Assembly (NCBI RefSeq): GCF_002847285.1
Contig: NZ_CP025407.1
Span: 744,001 to 808,000, forward strand
DNA length: 64,000 nt
Origin: Streptomyces sp. CMB-StM0423
GTDB taxonomy: Bacteria; Actinomycetota; Actinomycetes; Streptomycetales; Streptomycetaceae
Direction: 5' to 3'
Both the position numbers and the translations under genes were made by a program. Below are positions 17,591 through 24,854 of the stretch, piece after piece (position 1 is the first letter of the stretch; each line of letters begins with the position of its first letter). Below the pieces are notes generated by a model. The model had not been told where the DNA came from and searched no databases. It saw nothing but the letters and a program-made list of their open reading frames with translations.

Positions 17591-17905
17591 ATGGCCGCCC
17601 AGCTCACCGACCCCGTCGTGGCCGCCTTCGTCGCGGCGCTCAACGCCGGTGACAGGGACGCGTTCTTCGCGCTCCTGACCGACGACGCGACCATGACCGA
17701 CGACGGCACCGAGCGGGACCTGGCCGCGTGGACCGACAAGGAGGTCTTCTCCTCCGCCGGGCACATGGACGTCGAGTCCGTCGGCCCCGACGGCCGGTCG
17801 CTCGTGGCCACGTACACGAACTCCACCTGGGGCGGCATGCGCACCCGCTGGTCCTTCACCGTCGACGGCGACCGCATCAGCCACTTCGACACCGGGCAGG
17901 CGTGA
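17591..17905 (+). CDS. SnoaL/NTF2-like small protein
   Basis: A 104-residue alpha+beta barrel of the nuclear-transport-factor-2/SnoaL type. It begins VVAAFVAALNAGDRDAFFALL and follows with the typical LTDDATMTDDGTERDL and FTVDGDRISHFDTG segments. Family members are small enzymes (isomerases, cyclases) or ligand-binding proteins; no catalytic residue pair is clear here. The ATG has GGAGG 7 bases upstream. It stands alone between the GH3 gene (divergent) and a TetR regulator 73 bases downstream, with no overlap, so a functional link is unsure. Confidence 0.75.
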   Translation: MAAQLTDPVVAAFVAALNAGDRDAFFALLTDDATMTDDGTERDLAAWTDKEVFSSAGHMDVESVGPDGRSLVATYTNSTWGGMRTRWSFTVDGDRISHFDTGQA

Positions 17906-17966
17906 GCCTCCGCGCCGGGCGCAATCCTGCACCTGGTGGAGAAATCCTCCCGGGTTACCCGTTTGC

Positions 17967-17972
17967 TACGGT
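17967..17972 (+). promoter_or_regulatory. Predicted -10 element giving a leaderless transcript
   Basis: TACGGT ends six bases before the GTG start at 17979 and there is no Shine-Dalgarno sequence. This is the TAnnnT spacing seen for leaderless mRNAs in Streptomyces. Confidence 0.4.
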
Positions 17973-17978
17973 GACGCC

Positions 17979-18644
17979 GTGGACGGCAAACCAGGGCTGC
18001 GCGAGCGTAAGAAGCAGCGGACCCGGGAGGCGCTCTCCGAGGCGGCGATCACCCTGTTCCTGCGGCACGGCTTCGCCGCGGTCTCCGTCGCCCAGGTGGC
18101 CGAGGCGGCGGAGGTGTCCAAGCGCACGCTCTTCGCGTACTTCCCAAGCAAAGAAGACCTCGTCGCACACCGCCTCGCCGACCACGAGACCGACGCCGCC
18201 CGCGCGGTACGCGCCCGCCCGCCGCGCAGCGCACCGGTGGCCGCGCTGCGCGAGCACGTCCTGCGCGGGCTGCGGGAGCGGGCCACGGCCACCGGGCTCG
18301 ATGACCGGCCGGACGTCCGCGCGCTGTACCGGATGATCCTCGACACGCCCTCGCTGGCGGCCCGGATGGAGCGGTTCAGGACCGGCGCGGAGCGTGCGCT
18401 GGCCGACGCGCTGCGGGAGACCGCGGCCGTCCCGGAGCCGACCGCGCGGCTGGCAGCCGCCCAGATCGTCGCGGTGCAGTGGGCGCTGGCCCGGGAGAAC
18501 GCCGAGCGGCTGGCGTACGGGGAGTCCGCGGACGACCGCTACCCGGGCGCGGTGGCGGCCGCCGAGCAGGCGTTCGCGCTGCTGGAGAACGGGCTGCGGC
18601 GGCTGCCGCGGGCGCGCGGGCGGCGCCGGGGCCGTACCGGCTGA
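17979..18644 (+). CDS. TetR-family transcriptional regulator
   Basis: A 221-residue repressor. The N-terminal HTH is complete: LRERKKQRTREALSEAAITL, then VAQVAEAAEVSKRTLFAYFPSKEDL (about residues 8-55). The C-terminal ligand domain is of the acyl-CoA/multidrug type with MILDTPSLAARM and a long terminal helix, and it ends in an Arg/Gly-rich tail. GTG 17979 begins right at the expected 5' end of the mRNA, so translation is probably leaderless. Candidate targets are itself, the SnoaL-like gene upstream or the M24 peptidase downstream. No inverted repeat obvious enough to call as its operator is seen. Confidence 0.88.
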   Translation: MDGKPGLRERKKQRTREALSEAAITLFLRHGFAAVSVAQVAEAAEVSKRTLFAYFPSKEDLVAHRLADHETDAARAVRARPPRSAPVAALREHVLRGLRERATATGLDDRPDVRALYRMILDTPSLAARMERFRTGAERALADALRETAAVPEPTARLAAAQIVAVQWALARENAERLAYGESADDRYPGAVAAAEQAFALLENGLRRLPRARGRRRGRTG

Positions 18645-18646
18645 GA

Positions 18647-18684
18647 ACCGGCCGAAGGCCGGCCGGGACCGGCCGGGGGCCGGC
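18647..18684. terminator. GC-rich repeated stem-loops between convergent genes
   Basis: The 42 bases between the TetR stop and the M24 peptidase stop consist of interleaved CCGGCC/GGCCGG blocks (ACCGGCC, AAGGCCGGCC, GACCGGCC, GGGGGCCGGC). These can fold into several strong hairpins. There is no U-tract, as is usual in Streptomyces. The position suits a bidirectional terminator. Confidence 0.45.
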
Positions 18685-18686
18685 GC

Positions 18687-19811
18687 CTACGACACGATCG
18701 CCATCTCGCGGGCCGTGTCGTTGAGCCGCCGCCCGCCGGTCTCCGTGACGGTGACGATGTCCTCGATGCGTACGCCGAAGCGGCCCGGCAGGTAGATGCC
18801 GGGCTCGACGGAGAAGCACATGCCGGGCACCAGCGGCTGCTCCTCGCCCTCGATCATGTACGGCGGCTCGTGGGTGGTGGTGCCGATGCCGTGCCCGGTG
18901 CGGTGGATGAAGTACTCGCCGTAGCCGGCGTCGTCGATGACCCGGCGCGCCGCCCGGTCGACGTCCTGGCAGGCGGCGCCGGGACGGACCGCCCGGAAGC
19001 CGGCCTCCTGCGCCGCGCGCACGACGTCGTGGATCTCCCGCTCCTCGGCGGTGGGCTCGCCGACGTGCACGGTACGGGTCGTGTCGGAGCCGTAACCGTG
19101 GACGAGGCCGCCGAAGTCGAGGACGACCATGTCGCCGTCGCGGATGACCCGTTCGCCGGCCTCGTGGTGCGGGTCGGCGCCGTTGGGGCCCGAGCCGACG
19201 ACGGTGAAGTCGACCTGGGAGTGCCCGAACCGGCGCAGCAGCGCGGCCAGTTCCCCGGCCACGTCGGACTCCTTGCGGCCGGCGAAGCGCGCCTTCCTGA
19301 TCTCCTCGTACGCGGCGTCCGCGGCGGCACCGGCCGCGGCCAGCCGCGCCAGTTCCGCGTCGTCCTTGACGGCGCGCAGCATCGGCAGCCCGTCGGAGAC
19401 GGCGACGTAGCCGGAGTCGGGCAGTTCGCGCTGGAGCCCGAGCAGGTGCAGGGCCCAGGCGTCGTCGCTGACGGCGTACCGGCCGCGGGGGTCGAGCAGC
19501 GGTGCGGTCACGGCGTACGGGCTGGTGCCGTCGGTCCAGTCGCGCAGGGTGAACGCCGGCCCGCCGGCCGCCTTGGCGGCGTCGCCGGCCTCCAGCTTCG
19601 GCACCACCAGCACCGGACCGGCCCCGGGCGCGAGCACGAGCAGGGTGAGCCGCTCGGTGGCGGCGGGCGGCGCGTAGCCGGTGAGCCAGAGGAGGTCGGG
19701 GCCGGGGGCGACGAGCAGCCCGGCGAGCCCGGCGCCGGCGGCGGCGCGGGCGGCGTGCCGCATGCGGGCGCGGTAGTCGTCGGCGGTGAACGGGGCGAAG
19801 TCGCCGGTCAT
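18687..19811 (-). CDS. M24-family Xaa-Pro dipeptidase/aminopeptidase
   Basis: A 374-residue metallopeptidase of the creatinase/prolidase fold. The creatinase N-terminal domain (about 1-130) contains LLVAPGPDLLWLTGY. The pita-bread catalytic domain has all five metal ligands: Asp in MVVLDFGG, Asp in GYGSDTTRT, His in RTGHGIGTT, Glu in SVEPGIYL and Glu in RIEDIVTV. It removes Xaa-Pro dipeptides or N-terminal residues before proline in the cytoplasm. The ATG at 19811 has GAGGAG 5 bases upstream; an in-frame start 35 codons earlier lacks such support. Its upstream region carries a pair of 22-bp inverted repeats shared with the divergent small-protein/TetR genes. Confidence 0.92.
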   Translation of the reverse strand: MTGDFAPFTADDYRARMRHAARAAAGAGLAGLLVAPGPDLLWLTGYAPPAATERLTLLVLAPGAGPVLVVPKLEAGDAAKAAGGPAFTLRDWTDGTSPYAVTAPLLDPRGRYAVSDDAWALHLLGLQRELPDSGYVAVSDGLPMLRAVKDDAELARLAAAGAAADAAYEEIRKARFAGRKESDVAGELAALLRRFGHSQVDFTVVGSGPNGADPHHEAGERVIRDGDMVVLDFGGLVHGYGSDTTRTVHVGEPTAEEREIHDVVRAAQEAGFRAVRPGAACQDVDRAARRVIDDAGYGEYFIHRTGHGIGTTTHEPPYMIEGEEQPLVPGMCFSVEPGIYLPGRFGVRIEDIVTVTETGGRRLNDTAREMAIVS

Positions 19812-19896
19812 ACGTGCTCCTCGGGGCTCTTCGGGGCTGGTCGGCGGGGTGGTCCCGGCTGCCATGAACGTACTCCCCGCGCCGCCGTGACGCACG

Positions 19897-19918
19897 TAAC
19901 GCAAGTCGACTTGCATTA
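19897..19918. promoter_or_regulatory. 22-bp inverted-repeat operator, copy 1
   Basis: Half-sites TAACGCAAGTC and GACTTGCATTA form a 22-bp inverted repeat with one mismatched pair; the central 14 bases GCAAGTCGACTTGC are perfect. It overlaps the predicted -35 (TTGCAT) of the plus-strand promoter. Size and symmetry suit a TetR-family dimer, and the adjacent TetR gene at 20131 is the obvious candidate. Confidence 0.6.
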
Positions 19919-19940
19919 GGGACGGTCGGGGTCGTACCTT
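19911..19940 (+). promoter_or_regulatory. Predicted promoter for the small-protein/TetR genes
   Basis: -35 TTGCAT (19911-19916) and -10 TACCTT (19935-19940) are separated by 18 bases. The first operator covers the -35 and the second begins at the end of the -10, so a bound repressor would block polymerase. The start codon at 19980 is about 35 bases after the predicted start site. Confidence 0.5.
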
Positions 19941-19961
19941 AAAGCAAGACCTACTGCGTTA
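19940..19961. promoter_or_regulatory. 22-bp inverted-repeat operator, copy 2
   Basis: Half-sites TAAAGCAAGAC and CTACTGCGTTA match copy 1 at 15 of 22 positions with the same spacing. Its centre is 43 bases from that of copy 1, about four helical turns, so two dimers would bind on the same face of the DNA. Confidence 0.55.
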
Positions 19962-19979
19962 ACTGGCTGGAGGCCCCCG

Positions 19980-20111
19980 ATGGTTCTCACCCCGGACTTC
20001 TGGACGCTGTTCACCGTGTTCGCGGCCGGCGGCATGGCGCTCACCGCCGCGACCGCGGCGCTCGTCGCCGCCCTCCCCCGCACCCGCGCCGACCGGCCGG
20101 CGCCGCACTGA
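19980..20111 (+). CDS. Small single-span membrane protein (43 residues)
   Basis: A short gene with a good ribosome site: GGAGG lies 6 bases before ATG. It begins MVLTPDFWTLFTVFAAGG, continues with an Ala-rich hydrophobic helix up to LVAALPRTRADR, and ends with a basic tail, so it looks like one transmembrane segment with the C-terminus inside. I recognise no family. It is the first gene behind the operator-controlled promoter and is followed 19 bases later by the TetR gene, so the two are probably co-transcribed. It could be a modulator of a membrane partner. Confidence 0.6.
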   Translation: MVLTPDFWTLFTVFAAGGMALTAATAALVAALPRTRADRPAPH

Positions 20112-20130
20112 CCTGCGCTACGTTGGCGGG

Positions 20131-20727
20131 ATGCCGGAAAGCAGCCGCCAGCCCGCCACCGCCGCCCGCAGAACGGGCGGCCGCAGCGCCCGCGTCCGCG
20201 CCGCCGTGCTGCAGGCGACGGTGGACGTCGTCCTGGAGCGCGGCGCCGACGCGCTGTCGATCGCCGAGGTCGCCCAGCGCGCCGGCGTCCACGAGACGTC
20301 GATCTACCGCCGCTGGGGCACCAAGTCCGCCCTCGCCCTCGACGCGGTCCTCGACCGCACCGCCACCGGCCTCCCCACCCCCGACACCGGCACCCTCCGC
20401 ACCGACCTCCTCGCCCTCCTCCACGACACCGCCGCCTTCGTCCGCACCCCGCTGGGCGGTCTGCTGCTGCGCATGGCGGTGCAGGAGGACCTCGCGGAGT
20501 ACGAGGCGGCCCGCGACCAGTTCTGGACCACCCGGTTCGCGGTCGGCGCGACGGTCCTCGACCGCGCCGAGTCCCGCGGCGAACTCCGCCCGGGCGTCGA
20601 CCGCCGCCTGGCCTTCGAAGCCCTGACGGGCCCGCTCCACACCCGCCTGCTGCTGACCCGCGAACCACTGGACGACGCCTTCCTGGAGGGCACGGTGGAC
20701 CTGCTGCTGACGGGCATCAGCACCTGA
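20131..20727 (+). CDS. TetR-family transcriptional regulator
   Basis: A 198-residue repressor. The HTH is in SIAEVAQRAGVHETSIYRRW (about residues 43-62), followed by GTKSALALDAVLDR. The C-terminal domain, with TPLGGLLLRMAVQEDL and DQFWTTRFAVG, is of the TetR_C_11/AcrR type that senses small hydrophobic ligands. It lies downstream of the 43-residue membrane-protein gene and of two 22-bp inverted repeats, the likely sites for autoregulation and control of the divergent M24 peptidase. The start at 20131 has only a weak GGCGGG upstream, consistent with coupled translation. Confidence 0.88.
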   Translation: MPESSRQPATAARRTGGRSARVRAAVLQATVDVVLERGADALSIAEVAQRAGVHETSIYRRWGTKSALALDAVLDRTATGLPTPDTGTLRTDLLALLHDTAAFVRTPLGGLLLRMAVQEDLAEYEAARDQFWTTRFAVGATVLDRAESRGELRPGVDRRLAFEALTGPLHTRLLLTREPLDDAFLEGTVDLLLTGIST

Positions 20728-21068
20728 ACCCCGGCGCGGCGACAGGCGGTTCCGCGACAGAGGCATCCGGCCCGCCGTCGAGTCCGCCGCCCGGCCGGCA
20801 CCGGCCCGACCGGACGGCCGGGGCGGCCGCGTGACTTCGCATCCGCAGAAGCGGGCTGCCCCCGGGGGACCGTGCCCGGGCTTGCGGGAATCCTGTGCTC
20901 ACCTGGGGGGACCCCCCTTGCGCGCCCGGCGCACGCATCCGTGCGCCCCGTCCCGCTCCCCTGGTGCATTCGTACCGGCGTGGCGATGGTGTGGTCTCCC
21001 CGGCGTGCGGGCGGGGCGCCGCCATCACGGGAGGGGATCCGACCGCGGGGCGAAGAGCCCGCGGGTCG
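20728..21068 (+). other. Non-coding region before the SARP gene
   Basis: About 340 bases without a convincing gene. It contains G/C-rich symmetric runs, including GGGGGGACCCCCC at 20905-20917 and CCCCCGGGGGACC near 20860, that may act as a terminator for the TetR gene or as a leader structure. In-frame codons continue upstream of the chosen SARP start to 20895, but their composition (Arg/Gly/Pro-rich, no homology) does not look like protein. Confidence 0.4.
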
Positions 21069-24000
21069 ATGGTGGAGCGACGGGTGGAACTACGGGCTCT
21101 GGGACCGCTGGAACTCTGGCAGGGCGAGCAGCGCCGCGACCTCGGTTCGGTCAAGGAGCGCTGCGTACTGGCCGTACTGGTGCACGCGCGCGGGCGGTCG
21201 GTCACCGCCGAGGCGCTGACCGACCGCGTCTGGGACGGCGCCCCGCCGCCGAGCGCGCAGGGCACGCTGCACAGCCTGCTCTCGCGGCTGCGCAGCAAGC
21301 TGAAGCCGTACCGGGACGCGATCGAGCTGGAGCGGCCCTCGCCCGGCGTGTACCGGCTGCGGGTCCGGCCCGGGAGCGTCGACCTGCTGCGGTTCGAGGA
21401 GTTACGGGCCCAGACCGCGACGGCCGTCGCGCAGGGCGAGCGGCGGATGGCGGTCGGGCTGCTCCGCGCGGCGGAGTCGCTGTGGCGGGGCGAGCCGCTG
21501 GCCGAGTTCCCGGGGACGTGGGCGTCCGCCACCCGCGCCCGGCTGCTGGAGGACTTGCGCCGGGTGCGGGAGCAGCGCATCCGGCTGGAACTGGAGGCGG
21601 GCGGGCACTCGGATCTGATCGGGGAGTTACAGGAGTTGGTGGCGGAGAACCCGCTCGCCCAGCGGCTCGTCGCCTCCCTGATGCTGGCGCTGTACCGCTG
21701 CGGCCGGCACGCCGAGGCGCTGGACCTCTACCGCACCACGCACCGCAGGCTCGACGAGGAGCAGGGCATGGCGCCTGCCGCGGAGCTGCGCGACCTGCAC
21801 CGGCGCATCCTGGAGCAGGACCGCGAACTGCTCGCCGCGCCCACCCCCGCCGCCGGCACCCCGGTCGACGCGGCGGTGACGCCCGCGCCCCGTACCAACC
21901 TGCCCCGCGACACCCACGACTTCACCGGCCGGACGAGCGAGCTGAGCCTGCTCCTCACCGATACGGCTACGAGGGCTGCGGAAGGCGGGCGGGAGAAGCG
22001 GGCGTTACCGCTCACCCTGATCCAGGGAATGCCCGGCGTCGGCAAGACCAGCCTGGCCGTCCACGTCGCGTACGGGCTCAGCCGCGCGTACCCCGACGGG
22101 CAGCTCTTCCTCGACCTGCGCGGGTTCAGCGGGCAGCCGCCCTGCGACCCGGCCGAGGCGCTGGCCATTCTGCTGCAGACGTGCGGGGCGCCGAAGCTGC
22201 CGGACACACTGGACGAACGCGCGAGCGCGTGGCGGGAGTGGACGGCGCGCCGGCGGCTGCTCCTGGTCCTCGACAACGCCCGCGACGCCGCACAGGTCGA
22301 GCCGCTGCTGCCCGCCTCGCCCGACTGCCGGGCGATCGTCACCAGCCGCAACCGGCTGCGGCTGGACGGCGCCGGGGAACTGCACCTGGACGTGCTGCCG
22401 GCGGCGGAGGCGGCCGAGTTGTTCACGCGGGTCGTCGGCGCGGCCAGGCTGCCCGGCGACGGCGCGACGCTGGCCGGCGTCGTGGCCGCCTGCGGCTGCA
22501 ACCCGCTCGCGGTCCAACTGCTCGCCGGCCGCTTCCGGCACCGCGGCTCCTGGGACCTCCCGCACCTCCTCGACCGGCTCAGCCAGGCCGGCGACCCCCT
22601 CGACGAGCTGGACCCGGCGGTGGCCGCCGCCTTCCGGCTGTCGTACGAGGAACTCAGCCCCCCGGCCCGGGAGATGCTCTGCGCGCTGGCCCTGGCCCCC
22701 GGTCCCGACCTGCCGCCGACCGCGATACTGGCGCTCGTGGGCGCCGCGCCGGACATGCCGCCGGCGGGGCCGCGGCGCAGCATCGACGAACTGCAGGACT
22801 GCAACCTGCTGGACGAGCCCGTACGCGACCGCTACCGCCTCCACGACCTCACCCGCCTCTTCGGCCTCCAGGCCGGCCGGCACGCCCTGCAACCGGCCGC
22901 GCGCCAGGCGGCGTTCGACCGCCTCGCGGCCCACTACCTGACCGCGGCCCACCGCGCGACCCGCCTCGCCCACCCGCGCCACCGCATTCTGCCGCTGCCG
23001 CCCGGCCTGGTCTCCCCGTACGCACCACGGTTCGCGGATGCGGACGTGGCGTCGGTGTGGCTGTCGGTGGAACGGGCCAACCTCCTTGCCACCGCGGCCC
23101 ACGCCGCCACCGCGTCCCCGGCGACGGCGGCGCTCTTCCCCCACGTACTCGCACCGTCCCTGGAGCGCTGGGGCGCCCGCGAGCCCGCGGCCGCCCTCTA
23201 CGACGCGGCCCTCGCCGTCCTGCGCACCCGCGGGGACACCGCCACCCTGGCCCGCACGCTGGTGGACCGCGCGGCGCAGCTCGCCAAGGAGAACCCGGAG
23301 GAGGCCCTGCGCAACGCCCGCGAGGCGCTGGCGGAGTTCCGCCGGGGCGAGGACGAATCCGGGTGCGCCGACGCGCTGTTGCAGGTGGCCAGGGCCCATG
23401 TCACGGCCGGGGACAGCGAGGCGACCCTGCGTGTGCTGAACGAGGCGCTGAGCCTGTACGCGAAGGACGGGAACCGCCACGGCGAGGCCCAGTGCCTGAA
23501 CGTCAGGGGACTCGCGCTCCGGTACGCCGGGCGGCACCGCGAGGCGGTGGAGACGGCACACGCGACGCTGGCCCTGCGCCGGAAGATTGGCGATCTCTAC
23601 GGGGAGGCCATGGCACTGAACAACATCGGAGAGCTTCGGCGCGGCGAGGGCGACTACGCCGCGGCCCGCGCCTGCTACGAGCAGTCGCTTGCCCTGATGC
23701 GGCGCTGCGGCGAGCGCGGTGACCTGGCCATCCTCTCCACGAACCTCGGCATCGTGCACCACGCGACCGGCCACACCTCGGAAGCGCTGGCCTCCTTCCA
23801 CCAGGCGCTGCAGAGCCACCGGGCCGCCGGCGACGCCCTGGGCGAGGTCCACGCGCTGACGAGCCTGGGCAACCTGTACGCGGAGTGCGGCCGGCGCAGT
23901 GAGGCCGTGCTGCACTTCGGCATGGCCGCTCGGCTGGCCGCGACGATCGGGAACGCGTACGAACGGCAGCGGGCGCTGATCGGGATGGCCGACGTGCACC

Positions 24001-24254
24001 GGCTGTCGGGCAAGCTCACGGCCGCGCGCGAGACCTACGAACTGGGCCACCGGATCGCCGACGAGGCCGGCATCCCTCTCGGCAGCGCGCACGCGCTGGA
24101 GGGGCTGGCAAGGGTGGCACTGGCGGCGGGCGACGAGGGCGAGATGCGGCGGTGTGCGGAACTGGCGGTGGGGCTCTACCGCGCGCGGGAGGCGCACCCG
24201 GATGCGGCCAGGGTGGCGCGGCTGCTCCGGGAGCATGGAATGACCGGCTCCTGA
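21069..24254 (+). CDS. AfsR-like SARP / NB-ARC / TPR transcriptional regulator
   Basis: A 1,061-residue pathway-type activator. Residues 1 to about 90 form the OmpR-like winged helix of SARP proteins (VELRALGPLELWQ, RSVTAEALTDRVW, LHSLLSRLRSKL). The bacterial transcriptional activation domain runs to about 250 (LDLYRTTHRRLDEEQGMAPA). The NB-ARC ATPase begins near 320 with Walker A GMPGVGKTSLA, Walker B RLLLVLDNA and sensor AIVTSRNRL. The C-terminal third holds repeated TPR units (GEAMALNNIGELRRGEGDY, LGEVHALTSLGNLYAECG). Such proteins activate antibiotic clusters in response to nucleotide state or phosphorylation. ATG 21069 aligns with family N-termini, but no strong ribosome site is seen; GTG 21072 is an alternative. 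The target, perhaps the 0-15 kb cluster, is unknown. Confidence 0.9.
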   Translation: MVERRVELRALGPLELWQGEQRRDLGSVKERCVLAVLVHARGRSVTAEALTDRVWDGAPPPSAQGTLHSLLSRLRSKLKPYRDAIELERPSPGVYRLRVRPGSVDLLRFEELRAQTATAVAQGERRMAVGLLRAAESLWRGEPLAEFPGTWASATRARLLEDLRRVREQRIRLELEAGGHSDLIGELQELVAENPLAQRLVASLMLALYRCGRHAEALDLYRTTHRRLDEEQGMAPAAELRDLHRRILEQDRELLAAPTPAAGTPVDAAVTPAPRTNLPRDTHDFTGRTSELSLLLTDTATRAAEGGREKRALPLTLIQGMPGVGKTSLAVHVAYGLSRAYPDGQLFLDLRGFSGQPPCDPAEALAILLQTCGAPKLPDTLDERASAWREWTARRRLLLVLDNARDAAQVEPLLPASPDCRAIVTSRNRLRLDGAGELHLDVLPAAEAAELFTRVVGAARLPGDGATLAGVVAACGCNPLAVQLLAGRFRHRGSWDLPHLLDRLSQAGDPLDELDPAVAAAFRLSYEELSPPAREMLCALALAPGPDLPPTAILALVGAAPDMPPAGPRRSIDELQDCNLLDEPVRDRYRLHDLTRLFGLQAGRHALQPAARQAAFDRLAAHYLTAAHRATRLAHPRHRILPLPPGLVSPYAPRFADADVASVWLSVERANLLATAAHAATASPATAALFPHVLAPSLERWGAREPAAALYDAALAVLRTRGDTATLARTLVDRAAQLAKENPEEALRNAREALAEFRRGEDESGCADALLQVARAHVTAGDSEATLRVLNEALSLYAKDGNRHGEAQCLNVRGLALRYAGRHREAVETAHATLALRRKIGDLYGEAMALNNIGELRRGEGDYAAARACYEQSLALMRRCGERGDLAILSTNLGIVHHATGHTSEALASFHQALQSHRAAGDALGEVHALTSLGNLYAECGRRSEAVLHFGMAARLAATIGNAYERQRALIGMADVHRLSGKLTAARETYELGHRIADEAGIPLGSAHALEGLARVALAAGDEGEMRRCAELAVGLYRAREAHPDAARVARLLREHGMTGS

Positions 24255-24273
24255 CATAGCTCAGAAGCCGGTC
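24242..24273. terminator. Bidirectional hairpin terminator
   Basis: GACCGGCTCCTGA and TCAGAAGCCGGTC form a 13-bp stem with one mismatch around the loop CATAGC. The left arm includes the SARP stop codon. It lies between convergent genes (the SARP gene and the small peptide gene). Confidence 0.7.
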
Positions 24274-24297
24274 TCCCGGGGGGTCGCTGACGCTGCG

Positions 24298-24417
24298 TCA
24301 GGCAGTCGCGTGTATGCCGGCGGCGGTGGGCTCCGCGTACATCCACTGGTCGGCACCTGCAATGAATGCGACTGCAAATACGGCGGTGCAGGCAGTCAGC
24401 CGGAATATGGCACTCAC
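24298..24417 (-). CDS. 39-residue peptide gene convergent with the SARP regulator
   Basis: A short gene with GTG start and GGGAGAA 7 bases upstream. The peptide begins MSAIFRLTACTAVFAVAFIA, a basic-then-hydrophobic N-terminus like a signal or membrane segment, and continues GADQWMYAEPTAAGIHATA. I recognise no family by name. Base composition is lower in GC than its neighbours, and codon choice includes ATA, TTT and GCA, which are rare here. It stands alone at the 3' side of the SARP gene, separated by a terminator. A secreted or membrane peptide linked to the regulator is possible. Confidence 0.55.
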   Translation of the reverse strand: MSAIFRLTACTAVFAVAFIAGADQWMYAEPTAAGIHATA

Positions 24418-24513
24418 GACGCACTTCTCCCTGAGGTTCCTGGAATGAAAGACTTCGGTACGTGATCCTCCGCGCGAGGGCTCCCATTTTCTATCGCGAA
24501 CGGGGTCGTTCGC

Positions 24514-24636
24514 TCAAGTTTTCCTGGAAGCCGGGGCCTCGAAGGCCGCCGTCAGCAGCGTCGTCAGGCGCTCCGCGTCGTCCGCCCCCGGCGGGTCCGC
24601 CGGGGGCCGGCCCGGGTGGAAGCCAGGTCCGCCGCG
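24514..24636 (-). pseudogene. Remnant: C-terminal end of a TetR-type regulator
   Basis: A minus-strand frame ends ADDAERLTTLLTAAFEAPAS with an in-frame stop at 24514-24516. It has the look of the last helix of a TetR repressor, preceded by a Pro/Gly-rich stretch. No start, HTH or ribosome site is present, so it is at most a fragment. It lies back to back with an MFS-transporter tail, as expected if the middle of a divergent regulator/transporter pair was deleted. Confidence 0.35.
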
Positions 24637-24641
24637 CCCGG

Positions 24642-24782
24642 GCGGTCGGCGCGGGTGCGGAGTTCGCCGGGGAGGCGCGGGAGGCGTTCAACTCCGGGAT
24701 GGCCAGCGCCCTCGTCGGCGGGCTCGCGGTCGTCGTGCTGGGCGGCGGGGTGGCGGTGGCGCTGCTGCGGCGGGTCCGGTAG
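24642..24782 (+). pseudogene. Remnant: C-terminal end of an MFS (DHA2-type) transporter
   Basis: The frame encodes AREAFNSGMASALVGGLAVV followed by a hydrophobic run and a basic end (ALLRRVR). This is very like the last transmembrane helix of 14-TM drug exporters, where A-x-x-AF-x-x-GM-x-x-A-x-x-VG is common. There is no start codon with a ribosome site and no other transmembrane segment upstream. Together with the TetR-like tail on the other strand it suggests a deletion scar. Confidence 0.45.
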
Positions 24783-24854
24783 CCGGGCCGGGCAGCGGGC
24801 GGGAGGCGGTCCTCGCGGGACGAGCGCTGGGGCCCACCCCCGTCGTACGAGCCG

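Noticed and set aside
20905..20917. GGGGGGACCCCCC symmetric run
   Set aside because: The loop would be too small for a stable hairpin in full. It may only reflect local G/C composition; mentioned in the region entry but not called a terminator.
21069..24254. Assigning the SARP protein as AfsR itself
   Set aside because: The architecture matches, but many Streptomyces have several AfsR-like paralogues and the usual afsS neighbour is not seen. A gene symbol would be unsafe.
22005..24257. Long minus-strand frame opposite the SARP regulator
   Set aside because: The plus-strand frame has SARP, NB-ARC and TPR motifs. The antisense product is low-complexity and has no ribosome site.
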